From positions 1-51,719 of the forward strand of contig CAYNFR010000025.1 in assembly GCA_964396595.1 (NCBI GenBank): a DNA stretch of 51,719 bases, read 5' to 3'. The notes below the pieces were generated by a model. The model was not told where the DNA came from. It saw only the letters and a program-made list of their open reading frames with translations, and made no database searches. A program made the position numbers and the translations under genes. Source of the DNA: CAYNFR01 sp964396595 (lineage in GTDB: Bacteria > Bacteroidota > Bacteroidia > Chitinophagales > Saprospiraceae). Numbering within the stretch: position 1 is the stretch's first letter; the number at the start of each line of letters is the position of its first letter. Of this stretch, positions 17,392-26,200 are shown one piece after another.

Positions 17392-20106
17392 ATGAGTTGC
17401 ACCTGTTATATGCGGTTTGTTAAATGGATATGGCTCTTTGTGCTCCTGGTGAGTGGGCTTGATATTTGTGCTACGCACAATCGTGCTGGCGATATCACCT
17501 ATGAGCAGATCGGGCCACTGACGATAAGAGCAACAATAACTACCTATACGCGTACCTCAAGTTTCGGAGCGGATAGAGATAGTCTTGAAATGGTATGGGG
17601 TGATGGTACTTCTAATTTTATCAAGCGAAGTAATGGTTTTGGGGAGGAGCTCCCCAATGATATCAAGGTAAATTACTATATCGGCGAACATACCTATACG
17701 ACACGTGGCACATATACCATGTCAGTTACAGATCCTAATAGAATTGCAGGTATTCTCAATATTGATTTTCCGAACTCAGTCAATATACAGTTTCATCTGG
17801 CGACCACTTTTACCTTACTTGATCCTAGGTTTCAGGGCCGCAATAGTTCTGTTATTTTGCTTCAGCCACCGATAGATTATGCTTGCGTCGGCCAAGTATA
17901 TACCTACAATCCCAATGCCTATGACCCTGATGGGGACAGCATAACCTATGAGCTTATCACGCCATTTCAGGAGGCCGGTTCACTAGTACCCAATTATCAA
18001 CTGCCGGATAGAATAGCACCAGGACCCAATAATATTGCTCGTCTTGATCCGATCACCGGGGATTTCGTCTGGGCAACTCCGCAGCTACAGGGCGAGTTTA
18101 ACATTACTTACCGCATAAATGAGTATCGTCAGGGCGTATTGATTAATAGCATCATTCGTGATATGCAGATACTTGTCAGAATTTGTCCGGATGAAAACAG
18201 GCCTCCGGAGATCGATTTGCCTACAGAGATATGTGTGATAGCTGGCACTTTGATAGATCTTGAAGTAATCGGCACAGATAGGGACAGTTTTGAAATATTG
18301 GAAATGACTGTGCTAGGAGGGCCCTTCGAGCTTGATATTTCGCCCGCAACTTTTACTTCTAGGGTGTTCAGTAATGAATCGCGTGTAGTAGGTAGGTTTA
18401 CATGGCAGACTGACTGCGAGCACATATCTGCGGAAGCGTATCAAGTGGTGTTTCGCGTAACAGATGCTGCCTCCAAGCCCAATACCGCTCTGGCAACGCT
18501 CAAGACTCTGTTAATACGTGTATTGGCGCCAGCGCCGGAAGTTAAGGAGATAACATTTGATAATGGACGCATAAGACTGTCATGGGAGGAAGATTATCCA
18601 TGTAAAGGAAGTACAAATTTTCGCGGTTTTTCAGTGTGGCGTCGTGCCGGAAGCCAGTTCTTGAACATAGATAGTTGTCGAGGGGGATTGGGTGGGCTAG
18701 GATATGAAAAAATTGTCTTTAGTACAGCAGAGATAGAGAATGGTGAATTTGTAAGTTATGATTTGGATATCGATGGTGCGGACATATGGTGTTATAGGGT
18801 ATTAGGAGAATATGCGCGGCTGACTGATGGGGGCAATCCATTTAATCCGACAACAAGTCTACGATCAGAAGAGCTGTGTATTCTGGCGAATAGGGAGAAG
18901 CCATTGATGACTCATGCCTCCGTGCGGACAACGGATAATGTAGTGGGCATTGTAGATGTCGTGTGGTATGTACCTGGGGAGGAGGATATTGATCAGAACA
19001 GGTTTCCGGCTCCTTACTCGACCGAATTAAGTACTGCGCCTAATCTAGGTGGCTCTGGGCTGAATGTTATAGCCGGTAGTCGCAGATCAGCTTCTGTTAT
19101 GGCATCACTGGACACGAGTTTTAGTGCAGGTAATCTAAATACAGTCTTAACACCGCACAGTTTCCGTGTAGAACTAAGCTATCAACAAGACAGGGTGTTG
19201 TCTGATGCGCACCCGGCTAGTACTGTTTTCTTGTCTTCACGAGCCAATGACAAAAGAGCTATATTATCATGGGATTTTAATGTCCCATGGACGAATTTTT
19301 CTTACGAGATTTATGAAATTACCGATAGTGGTCAGCGTATATTTCGCGAGCGTACTCCAGCTCAAGAAACAAGCATTTTTGGCCTTACCAATGGGGTTGA
19401 ATACTGTTTTCAAGTGGAGGCTTATGGCCGCTATAATATTATTGAAATTAACGACCCTTTAATTAATTGGAGCCAAGTCAGTTGTGTAATACCGGTGGAT
19501 AGCTTGCCACCATGTTCTCCTATGATATCAGTGACCACGGTGTGTGATAGAGATGCCTTACAGGCGGATCTGATAAATTTCATCACATGGAGGCGTGATT
19601 CATCTTGTGATGATGATGACATAGTTCGATATAATGTCTATTTCAGTCCTTCGGTGAATGGGGGTTTTGAGTTTCTATCTTCGATAGATGCTGGTCGTCA
19701 GAGTTTTGAACATATCAGAATCAATGATATTGCCGGTTGTTATGCGGTGACGGCTATAGACTCTAGTGGTAACGAAAGTGAATTTTCGCGTGTCGTGTGC
19801 GTCGATAATTGCCCTAGTTACGAACTGCCCAATACTTTCACACCTAACAATGATAATGCGAACGATCGGTTCACTCCGCGGATAGCGCGATTTATTGATA
19901 GGGTAGAATTTGTGGTGGTGAACAGATGGGGGCAAGAGGTGTTTAGGACGAGCGATCCATTGATCAATTGGGATGGTTCGGATAATAATGGTAAAAAGCT
20001 ATTGGCGGGGACGTATTATTACACTTGTCAATTATTTGAAAAGAGGGTCGATGGCGTGACGCCTGCGGCCAATATTTTAACAGGTTATATTCATCTGATA
20101 CGGTAG
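17392..20106 (+). CDS. Large secreted protein with type B T9SS sorting domain (gliding motility-associated C-terminal domain)
   Basis: Cell-surface or secreted protein of 904 residues. A signal peptide is seen (RFVKWIWLFVLLVSGLDICA); ATG 17392 is used, but ATG 17410 gives a more standard signal. The start of the mature part (THNRAGDITYEQIGPLTIRATITTYT) and VWGDG resemble a module common in Saprospirales surface proteins. The centre (about 160-800) contains Ig/fibronectin-III-like beta sandwiches, e.g. AYDPDGDSITYELITPF and VRYNVYFSPSVNGGFEFLSSID, with many Cys. The last 95 residues are the CHU_C/type B domain: LPNTFTPNNDNANDRF, VVNRWGQEVFRT, NWDGSDNNGKKLLAGTYYY. Type B substrates usually need a PorP/SprF partner, not seen here. 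An adhesion role is inferred. Confidence 0.88.
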   Translation: MSCTCYMRFVKWIWLFVLLVSGLDICATHNRAGDITYEQIGPLTIRATITTYTRTSSFGADRDSLEMVWGDGTSNFIKRSNGFGEELPNDIKVNYYIGEHTYTTRGTYTMSVTDPNRIAGILNIDFPNSVNIQFHLATTFTLLDPRFQGRNSSVILLQPPIDYACVGQVYTYNPNAYDPDGDSITYELITPFQEAGSLVPNYQLPDRIAPGPNNIARLDPITGDFVWATPQLQGEFNITYRINEYRQGVLINSIIRDMQILVRICPDENRPPEIDLPTEICVIAGTLIDLEVIGTDRDSFEILEMTVLGGPFELDISPATFTSRVFSNESRVVGRFTWQTDCEHISAEAYQVVFRVTDAASKPNTALATLKTLLIRVLAPAPEVKEITFDNGRIRLSWEEDYPCKGSTNFRGFSVWRRAGSQFLNIDSCRGGLGGLGYEKIVFSTAEIENGEFVSYDLDIDGADIWCYRVLGEYARLTDGGNPFNPTTSLRSEELCILANREKPLMTHASVRTTDNVVGIVDVVWYVPGEEDIDQNRFPAPYSTELSTAPNLGGSGLNVIAGSRRSASVMASLDTSFSAGNLNTVLTPHSFRVELSYQQDRVLSDAHPASTVFLSSRANDKRAILSWDFNVPWTNFSYEIYEITDSGQRIFRERTPAQETSIFGLTNGVEYCFQVEAYGRYNIIEINDPLINWSQVSCVIPVDSLPPCSPMISVTTVCDRDALQADLINFITWRRDSSCDDDDIVRYNVYFSPSVNGGFEFLSSIDAGRQSFEHIRINDIAGCYAVTAIDSSGNESEFSRVVCVDNCPSYELPNTFTPNNDNANDRFTPRIARFIDRVEFVVVNRWGQEVFRTSDPLINWDGSDNNGKKLLAGTYYYTCQLFEKRVDGVTPAANILTGYIHLIR

Positions 20107-20110
20107 AAAT

Positions 20111-20704
20111 ATGTTTACGGGGATAGTAGAATGTGTAGGGATAATAGAAGAAATTGTAATAGATCGAACTAACAAAAGATACTGGATATCATCTCCAGTG
20201 TCAGATGAGCTTAGAGTCGATCAGAGTGTCAGTCATAATGGTATTTGCCTGACGGTGGAGCAAGTTTTATCTGGAAAGCACCTGGTGACAGCTGTCTCAG
20301 AAACAATCAACAAGACAGATATCGAAGAATGGCAAAAAGGTAAGTTAGTCAATATCGAGCGTTGTCTGCCATTTAATGGACGTCTAGATGGACACCTAAT
20401 GCAAGGGCATGTAGATGCCGTTGGTATCTGTGTGAGCAAGAAAGATGAAGGAGGTAGCTGGCGATTTAGCTTTGAATATGATCGGAAGTATAGGCATTTG
20501 TTAGTGGACAAGGGCTCTATAGCTGTCTCTGGCGTGAGCTTGACAGTTATCTCTCCGGGGGACGATCGTTTTGAAGTAGCCATTATTCCGTACACCTACG
20601 AGCACACTATTTTTAAAAACATAAATGTAAGGGATAAGGTGAACTTAGAATTTGATATAGTGGGCAAATACGTGCTTAGATATTTACAGACGAGAGATTA
20701 TTAA
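20111..20704 (+). CDS. ribE: Riboflavin synthase (alpha subunit)
   Basis: Dismutates two 6,7-dimethyl-8-ribityllumazine molecules into riboflavin and a pyrimidine by-product, the last step of riboflavin synthesis. The 197-residue protein has the classic start MFTGIVECVGII and two lumazine-binding barrels: the first with QSVSHNGICLTVEQV and GRLDGHLMQGHVDAVG at the domain junction, the second with KGSIAVSGVSLTVI and VAIIPYTYEHTIFKN, then LEFDIVGKYVLRYL. It starts only four nt after the stop of the T9SS type B gene, so cotranscription is likely though the functions are unrelated. No FMN riboswitch is visible. Other rib genes are not in the window. Confidence 0.95.
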   Translation: MFTGIVECVGIIEEIVIDRTNKRYWISSPVSDELRVDQSVSHNGICLTVEQVLSGKHLVTAVSETINKTDIEEWQKGKLVNIERCLPFNGRLDGHLMQGHVDAVGICVSKKDEGGSWRFSFEYDRKYRHLLVDKGSIAVSGVSLTVISPGDDRFEVAIIPYTYEHTIFKNINVRDKVNLEFDIVGKYVLRYLQTRDY

Positions 20705-20796
20705 TCCAAGACAGTGGCAGGCCAGTGTTCAATGCTCTAATATTTAAACAAGATATTGATCGATTTTTAATTTTATAAGATCATTACAGGAAACTA

Positions 20797-21396
20797 ATGA
20801 CTGAAGTTTTTTCTAGACCTAAGACCGTAGGAATACTTCTCTTTGATGATGTAGAGTTATTAGATTTTGCAGGACCATTACAAATATTTACGACGGCACG
20901 TTATTTATTTGAGACCACGTTTAATCAAATAGATACGATAGCTTTTCACCCGAGTATAAAGGTGGCTAAATGTGATCTTGAGATTAAGGTCAATCGGTTA
21001 CTCACTTTGTCAGATGCGGATTATGACATTTTAATTATTCCCGGAGGCATAGGTACAAGAAATATAATAAGGGATGAATCAATGTTGCGTTTTATTTCAG
21101 CACTTGTTCAAAGGAGTCATGTAGTATGCACCGTATGCACCGGTTCTTTAATACTAGCTAAACTAGGCATGCTGAGTGGCATACGAGCAACAACCCATTA
21201 TGCAGCTATCGACACCTTGATATCTATAGATTGCTCTATAATTGTTGACAGATCGGCGCGATTCATAGATCATGAGCGAATAATCATTTCAGAAGGTGTT
21301 AGTGCCGGTATGGACATGAGCTTCTATGTGTTGAGCAAGTATTATGGCGAACAAGTTGCTGATGAAGTAAAGAAGTATCTGGAATATCAATATTGA
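20797..21396 (+). CDS. DJ-1/PfpI family protein (isonitrile hydratase-like)
   Basis: Cytosolic protein of 199 residues with a class I glutamine-amidotransferase-like fold. Seen: VGILLFDDVELLDFAGPLQIF (residues 10-30, with the conserved Asp/Glu), DYDILIIPGGIGTRN, the nucleophile elbow VVCTVCTGSLILAKLGML with the reactive Cys in CTG (about 110), GIRATTHYAA, and IISEGVSAGMDMSFYVLSKYYG. The pattern matches the subgroup that includes isonitrile hydratase and the amidase domain of AraC-like regulators, but there is no DNA-binding domain here. The reaction is unknown. It is a free-standing gene between ribE and the convergent sigma-factor operon. Confidence 0.85.
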   Translation: MTEVFSRPKTVGILLFDDVELLDFAGPLQIFTTARYLFETTFNQIDTIAFHPSIKVAKCDLEIKVNRLLTLSDADYDILIIPGGIGTRNIIRDESMLRFISALVQRSHVVCTVCTGSLILAKLGMLSGIRATTHYAAIDTLISIDCSIIVDRSARFIDHERIIISEGVSAGMDMSFYVLSKYYGEQVADEVKKYLEYQY

Positions 21397-21421
21397 TCAC
21401 ATAGTGATGCCATCATGCTTA

Positions 21422-22528
21422 TCATTTCATATTGAGCCTACCGTAATTCATGTCTATTTTAATACGCCCCGAAGGATTATTGCCTATAGTCTTCTTAATT
21501 TCCGTGCTAGACCCTGCACCTGATCGAATGCCTAGTTTATCCGGTGCATTAAAACCTGTCCTGCTTATCTGTAGGTCTAAGTGAAAATGTTGTGGTGCTC
21601 CAAGATTGACCTCCGTATACTTACTATTAATTCTAACACTAGTGAACGAATCAGCGATTTCGTCTATTTTAATGGAACCGTAGCCTGAGTCGAAATCGGC
21701 ATCTTTAAGCACTTCTCCGACTATATTGGTTGTATATCTAGAATTAACTTTGATGATTGAAGCCTTTCCGATTTTTAGTGTGCTATATCTAAGTTCTCCA
21801 TACAGTTGATCTACATTTTGAATTGACACCTTATCATAATTGCTGTTTATTGAAGCATCTCCACAGCGGTCAATGTTAAAATTGGAATATTTGCTTTCGA
21901 GCTTGAGATTTTTTCCAGAAATGATATCCATATTTGAGTATGACATTTTACTTGTAATGTTTCCTTTAACTGCTTCTGCGGTAAATTTTTTAACATAGCC
22001 GAGGCTGATATTGAGGTCACCGTCGATATTTTGAATCAGGCCATTACCGTATCTCAGATTGAGTGTTAAATCATTTCCGAGATTTGTAGTAAAAACGTCA
22101 CCGTAGCTATTAGATATTTTTAATTGACTATTTTCAGGAATTATTATCGTCCAGTTAAATTTAAGACCCATATTTGATCCAAATAGCACACCCTTGTCTT
22201 GACTTATAGAAAGCAAAGCATCGACACTACCATTGGTGGGTGTAAAGTCAATATTAACGCGTTGTAATTGTTCTTTGAATTTTGCTTCGCTTGACGTTTT
22301 TCCCTCTATTTCAATGGTGAAAAAGGCTTTTGATTCTTTCGTTGTTTGTACTTTGACATTGCCATACTTGTTAGTTACTGATATTCTAGGATTACTGACA
22401 CTGAAGTCAAATGACCGCTCTATGGTCTCTACATAGCTTTTTTGTGCGGCACTTTCATGATATAGCCCGCAGAAGAGAAGTGTCAGGATTGCGTAAATTG
22501 CATTAGTATTGCTGATATATCGATTCAT
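21422..22528 (-). CDS. Secreted beta-repeat protein (DUF4097-like), third gene of the sigma-factor operon
   Basis: Predicted exported protein of 368 residues from the ATG at 22528, which starts a good signal peptide (MNRYISNTNAIYAILTLLFC...ESAAQ); an ATG at 22555 is possible but adds a basic lead. The mature part is built of repeated short beta turns with alternating polar/hydrophobic residues, e.g. ISVTNKYGNVKVQTTKES, LKISNSYGDVFTTNLGND, LRYGNGLIQNIDGDLNIS, VNSRYTTNIVG, INSKYTEVNLG. The recurring [SN]-x-Y-[GST] unit about every 20-45 residues suggests a beta-helix or beta-roll as in DUF4097/adhesin-like families. It overlaps the anti-sigma-like gene by 26 bp. Role unknown; a cell-envelope target of the sigma factor is inferred. 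Confidence 0.78.
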   Translation of the reverse strand: MNRYISNTNAIYAILTLLFCGLYHESAAQKSYVETIERSFDFSVSNPRISVTNKYGNVKVQTTKESKAFFTIEIEGKTSSEAKFKEQLQRVNIDFTPTNGSVDALLSISQDKGVLFGSNMGLKFNWTIIIPENSQLKISNSYGDVFTTNLGNDLTLNLRYGNGLIQNIDGDLNISLGYVKKFTAEAVKGNITSKMSYSNMDIISGKNLKLESKYSNFNIDRCGDASINSNYDKVSIQNVDQLYGELRYSTLKIGKASIIKVNSRYTTNIVGEVLKDADFDSGYGSIKIDEIADSFTSVRINSKYTEVNLGAPQHFHLDLQISRTGFNAPDKLGIRSGAGSSTEIKKTIGNNPSGRIKIDMNYGRLNMK

Positions 22529-23039
22529 TTTTTTTGCTATTTTTAAGTTCTTCAATTAATTCTTGTAAGAGTGAAATTTGTGTAAGGTGATTTTGCATGA
22601 GTGCTTCGATTATAGACAGCTTATGCTGCCCATGTGCTGTTAGCAGCTCTTTTTTAAGTTCTGATTCGTATTCATTCATAATTTTGAGATCATCGAAAAT
22701 GGCTGATTCGGCACCTAAGGTTGCGAGTTCGTTGATATATTCTTTTGATAAGTTTTTAAAGAAATATTCTGACTCTTGATATTCATTTAGTTCTGTATAC
22801 ATTTCCGGATCAAGATTTTGGTCATTTGAAGTATCTGCTTTTTGGTTAATTTTTAATATTGCAAGAGAGAACATTAGACATAGTGCGAGTAACGCGATTA
22901 TGTTGTTCCAGGACTTCTTATTGGCCGGAGGCTGGTTGATTTCCTTTTCAATACTTTGCCATAGGCCATCGGGTGCTTTTCGATGATCAAAATGATCTTT
23001 ATGCTCGCGAATGTATTTTTCTATGTTATCCATGGTCAA
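22503..23039 (-). CDS. Putative membrane anti-sigma factor
   Basis: Protein of 178 residues encoded directly after, and overlapping by 14 bp, an ECF sigma-factor gene. It has a short cytoplasmic N-terminus (MDNIEKYIREHKDHFDHRKAPDGLWQSIEKEIN), one transmembrane helix (about 45-62, IIALLALCLMFSLAILKI), and a charged, probably coiled-coil outer domain with heptad-like Leu/Ile spacing (LSIIEALMQNHLTQISLLQELIEELKNS). There is no His-x3-Cys-x2-Cys zinc anti-sigma motif, so the call rests on gene order and topology. ATG at 23039 is used; ATG 23033 is equally possible. Overlaps on both sides show a translationally coupled three-gene operon. Confidence 0.75.
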   Translation of the reverse strand: MTMDNIEKYIREHKDHFDHRKAPDGLWQSIEKEINQPPANKKSWNNIIALLALCLMFSLAILKINQKADTSNDQNLDPEMYTELNEYQESEYFFKNLSKEYINELATLGAESAIFDDLKIMNEYESELKKELLTAHGQHKLSIIEALMQNHLTQISLLQELIEELKNSKKNESIYQQY

Positions 23040-23562
23040 CGGTTATGGTTTTTAATATGGATCTCAGTTTTATTTTGGCTCTATGGTATTGCGTTTTTGA
23101 AGTTGATTCTGATATTTTGAGAATGGATGCGATTTCTTGATGATCATAGCCTTCTAGCAGGTACAGTGACAATACTATACGATAACCGTCCGGCAACGAT
23201 TCGATGGCGTATCTCACGGTTTCAATATTGAGTAATGGTGTATGGTCATCGTCATTTTCTTCTGCTCTATTATGAAGGTTTAAGTCAAATATTTCCGTAT
23301 CCTGTTGTTTTAATCTGAGATGTGTGATGGCTCTGTTGATTACCACACGCTTTATCCATGCACCGATAGTGGATTGACCATTAAATTGATGCAGATTTCG
23401 AAAGACATCTACAAAGGCCATTTGGAGTACATCGCGGGCTTCTTCATCATCATTTACCATTCTGCATGCGATGTTATACATAGCATCAGCGTATAGATAA
23501 TACAGTCTGCTTTGGGCAGTCCTGTCACCCTTCTGACATAAAGCTATAATCTCCTCTTGCAT
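23026..23562 (-). CDS. RNA polymerase sigma-70 factor, ECF subfamily
   Basis: Extracytoplasmic-function sigma factor of 178 residues. Region 2 covers about residues 10-80: LYYLYADAMYNIACRMVNDDEEARDVLQMAFVDVF is the usual region 2.1-2.2, and STIGAWIKRVVINRAITHLR is 2.3-2.4. Region 4 covers about 115-170: IESLPDGYRIVLSLYLLEGYDHQEIASILKISESTSKTQYHRAKIKLR, a helix-turn-helix for -35 recognition. Linker residues 80-110 are acidic (EENDDDH). First gene of an operon with an anti-sigma-like membrane protein and a secreted beta-repeat protein. A candidate ECF promoter lies 28 nt upstream, suggesting autoregulation. The inducing signal is unknown. Confidence 0.92.
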   Translation of the reverse strand: MQEEIIALCQKGDRTAQSRLYYLYADAMYNIACRMVNDDEEARDVLQMAFVDVFRNLHQFNGQSTIGAWIKRVVINRAITHLRLKQQDTEIFDLNLHNRAEENDDDHTPLLNIETVRYAIESLPDGYRIVLSLYLLEGYDHQEIASILKISESTSKTQYHRAKIKLRSILKTITVDHG

Positions 23563-23943
23563 CCTCTATTTCAGGCTAAGATCCTTATTATAGACGAACA
23601 GAACAACCAATAGTTGCATGGTTATACTACACCAAAGATATTTGTCCCTGCTTAGCCAACGAATCATATACAAAACCTAATGGTTTCAAGGCGCGCATAG
23701 TTATAGTACACTGATAAGTATTCCTCTTATGCAACTGGTCATCTTTTTGTTTTTCAATCCACAAATCACCAGTCAGGGTCTTTTTACTCCCGCAGATAGC
23801 GCATAAAGACGCAGAAATAGTTCACCAGTTTAATTGATACCCTTTTGTATCAATCTGTTAACTAGATCAGTAATCCCATAAGAAATAATTGATTCATTCT
23901 GTAGCTGAATAGTTACCATTATCTTAGCGCAATCAATAGGAAT
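23563..23943. other. Divergent intergenic region with an 18-bp direct repeat
   Basis: About 380 bases between the sigma operon and the helical-repeat gene. Two copies of an 18-nt sequence, starting GCATGGTTATACTACACC (23616-23633) and GCATAGTTATAGTACACT (23695-23712), match at 15 of 18 positions, 79 nt apart; the first abuts the candidate ECF -35. A CGCAGATAGCGCATAAAGACGCAGAA-like tract (about 23790-23815) resembles dispersed intergenic repeats of other genomes. No gene seen. Confidence 0.45.
23591..23617 (-). promoter_or_regulatory. Candidate ECF-type promoter of the sigma-factor operon
   Basis: On the reverse strand GCAACT (23617-23612), a 15-nt spacer, and CGTCTA (23596-23591) resemble the classic ECF pattern GGAACT-N15-CGTCTA, with one mismatch in the -35. 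The -10 ends 28 nt before the sigma ATG, giving a short leader as at other genes here. Autoregulation is typical of ECF factors; its use here is inference. Confidence 0.4.
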
Positions 23944-25500
23944 ATGCCCAATAGATCAACGGAGCAGTTACTCCAGCTTATCAGACGACTCACGACGGCA
24001 GAAAAGCGTCAGTTCAAGCTATTCGCTCAGCGGACTAGCACTAAGGGGGATATTCTCTTTGTACAACTATTTGACTATCTGGTCAGATATGATGAATACA
24101 GTGAAGATAAAATAGTTCAGCGTCTCCCTGACATTAAGAAAAGTCAGTTAAGTAATCTCAAGTCCAATCTTTTTAAGCAGATATTAACTAGTCTTAGACA
24201 GACGCGGCGAAATGCTGATGAGCGAATTGCGCTGCGTGAGAATCTTGACTTTGCTCGCATCCTCCGTCAGAAGGGTTTATACCATGCTTCGTTACAAGTC
24301 TTGTCAAGAAGTAAGATAATGGCCGAGGAGATGTGCGAGTATAGTGAACTATTGTCTTTTATAGAACTTGAAAAATCTATTGAGAGCCTCTATATCACGG
24401 GCAGTATGTACCCTAAGGCGCAAGAGCTGCGTGAGGAAAGCAGGAACGTACTGAGAACCTTACAGATAAACAACGACCTGTCCAATCTTTCTCTCGGACT
24501 ATATGGTCTGTATCTTAAGTACGGCTACGTCAAGGATGCCCGAGACTACGCCTTTATTTCGGATTATTTTCGGGATCATTTGCCGGAGGTTGACTACGAG
24601 ACTCTTGATTATAAAGGGCGACTGTATCATTGTCAGGCTTTTGTGTGGTATTATAACATGGTACAGGATTTTGTCAACTGTTATCGGCATGCCCAGCGAT
24701 GGTTAGATCTCTATAACGACTTCCCTCAGCATAAGCAGCGTGATCTGGCACTCTATATTAAGGGTCTGCACAATGTACTTAATGCCTTGTTTATGGCTGA
24801 GCGCTACGATAAGTTTGAACCCATACTTCAGTTGGTTGATCACATCGCTATCCAATATGGAGAAGATATGACACGAGATCAGTACAGTACATTAAAATTA
24901 ATCGAATACCTGCATGGCTTAAACCGATTTTTTCTGACTGCGGAGTTTCAAGATGGAGTAAAATACGTGAAAGAATTGGAGTCTGTTCTGCAGGACAATC
25001 GGTATGACTGGGATCTAAACAGAATATTATTGTTCCATTATAAAATTGCCTCTATTTATTTCTGTCAAGGCGACTTGGGATCAGCGATCGACCATCTCAA
25101 CAAGATAACCAATGCTATATATCCTAACTTTCGCGAGGATATTCAATGTTTCGCGCGCATACTCAATTTAATAGCACATTTCGATCTGGGCAATGAGCAG
25201 CTTGTGACGAACCAGATCAAAAATACGTATCGCTTTTTAGCCAAGATGCATCATTTGCACAAAGCATTGAAGGAAATTTTTGATTTCATTAAGATTACAC
25301 CCCATATTAAGGAGAAAGAGTTAAAGCGTGAGTTTAACAAACTTAAAAACAAGCTAGTAGAGTTAAAGAAAGAGCCTTATGAGCGCAGACCATTTTTGTA
25401 TTTGGACATCATTTCATGGCTAGAGAGTAAGATTGAAAATGTACCTGTCGGCAATATCATTGCACGTAAGGTGGCTGCGAGAAAAGTGTCAAGCCATTAA
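23944..25500 (+). CDS. Conserved hypothetical protein, helical-repeat (TPR-like) solenoid
   Basis: Soluble protein of 518 residues without signal peptide or membrane segment. No enzyme motif is recognised. It is almost wholly alpha-helical by composition, with an N-terminal RSTEQLLQLIRRLTTAEKRQFKLF that opens many uncharacterised Bacteroidota proteins of this length. The middle (about 85-420) shows regular helix pairs rich in Tyr, Leu and Ala, such as ENLDFARILRQKGLYHASLQVLSRSK and FHYKIASIYFCQGDLGSAIDHLNKI, the latter very like a TPR. The C-terminus is a basic coiled region (ELKREFNKLKNKLVELKKE). It precedes the VanX-like gene by 20 nt, so the two may be cotranscribed. A scaffold or regulatory role is a guess. 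Confidence 0.8.
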   Translation: MPNRSTEQLLQLIRRLTTAEKRQFKLFAQRTSTKGDILFVQLFDYLVRYDEYSEDKIVQRLPDIKKSQLSNLKSNLFKQILTSLRQTRRNADERIALRENLDFARILRQKGLYHASLQVLSRSKIMAEEMCEYSELLSFIELEKSIESLYITGSMYPKAQELREESRNVLRTLQINNDLSNLSLGLYGLYLKYGYVKDARDYAFISDYFRDHLPEVDYETLDYKGRLYHCQAFVWYYNMVQDFVNCYRHAQRWLDLYNDFPQHKQRDLALYIKGLHNVLNALFMAERYDKFEPILQLVDHIAIQYGEDMTRDQYSTLKLIEYLHGLNRFFLTAEFQDGVKYVKELESVLQDNRYDWDLNRILLFHYKIASIYFCQGDLGSAIDHLNKITNAIYPNFREDIQCFARILNLIAHFDLGNEQLVTNQIKNTYRFLAKMHHLHKALKEIFDFIKITPHIKEKELKREFNKLKNKLVELKKEPYERRPFLYLDIISWLESKIENVPVGNIIARKVAARKVSSH

Positions 25501-25520
25501 TTATCGACTTATAAGAGAAT

Positions 25521-26195
25521 ATGAATCGGATTATTAGTTCAGTTGTTTTTACATTGATATTTATTCAGGCATTTGGCCAAGCTATATTACCTGATGGTTT
25601 CTGCTATGCAGATGAAAAAGTGATGCATTTAAAAACAGATCTACGCTATCATGGAATGAATAATTTTTTGGGAAGACAGGTAAAGGCATATGAAAATGCC
25701 CGGGCTATCATGACCTGTGCTGCCGCAGAGGCACTTGACAAAGCAGCTAGAGAGTTAGCAAAATCGGGACTTGGTTTTATCATTTATGATGCCTATCGAC
25801 CTCAAACGGCTGTCAATGATTTTGTACAATGGGCCCAAGATGACAAAGACACCATCCAGCGGCGTGCTTATTATCCTAGGCTGCTTAAAAACCAATTGTT
25901 TCCATTAGGCTATATTTCGTCAAAAAGTGCGCATACGCGAGGAAGTACTATTGATCTGGGACTTTATTATTTGGAATCAGGAGAGGTTCTGGATATGGGC
26001 AGCCCGTTTGATTTTTTTGGCGTGGAATCCCACCATGACTATACCGTTCTATCCAAAAATCAAAAATCAAATCGCAAGCTTCTCAAAAATGTTATGTCCC
26101 GATATGGCTTCCGAAGCTATGAGAAAGAATGGTGGCATTATACCCTTCGCAAAGAGCCCTTTCCCTATACCTCGTTTGACTTTCCTGTAAAATAG
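25521..26195 (+). CDS. Periplasmic D-alanyl-D-alanine dipeptidase (VanX/DdpX-like, peptidase M15)
   Basis: Zinc peptidase that hydrolyses D-Ala-D-Ala. The 224-residue protein has a signal peptide (MNRIISSVVFTLIFIQAFGQ), so it acts in the periplasm, as with DdpX rather than cytosolic VanX. Catalytic features are intact: IIYDAYRPQTAV with the conserved Arg, SAHTRGSTIDLGL supplying the His and Asp zinc ligands, DMGSPFDFFG, and EWWHYTL with the catalytic Glu and third zinc His. A role in peptidoglycan dipeptide recycling is more likely than glycopeptide resistance, since no vanH/vanA ligase genes are nearby. It is followed after 5 nt by the DUF2461 gene and preceded after 20 nt by the helical-repeat gene. 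Confidence 0.9.
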   Translation: MNRIISSVVFTLIFIQAFGQAILPDGFCYADEKVMHLKTDLRYHGMNNFLGRQVKAYENARAIMTCAAAEALDKAARELAKSGLGFIIYDAYRPQTAVNDFVQWAQDDKDTIQRRAYYPRLLKNQLFPLGYISSKSAHTRGSTIDLGLYYLESGEVLDMGSPFDFFGVESHHDYTVLSKNQKSNRKLLKNVMSRYGFRSYEKEWWHYTLRKEPFPYTSFDFPVK

Positions 26196-26200
26196 TTTCC

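Noticed and set aside
20705..20796. FMN riboswitch near ribE
   Set aside because: ribE starts 4 nt after the preceding gene and no RFN-element pattern was found before or after it.
25521..26195. Vancomycin resistance gene vanX
   Set aside because: It has a signal peptide and no vanH, vanA or vanRS neighbours, so a cell-wall recycling role is more likely.
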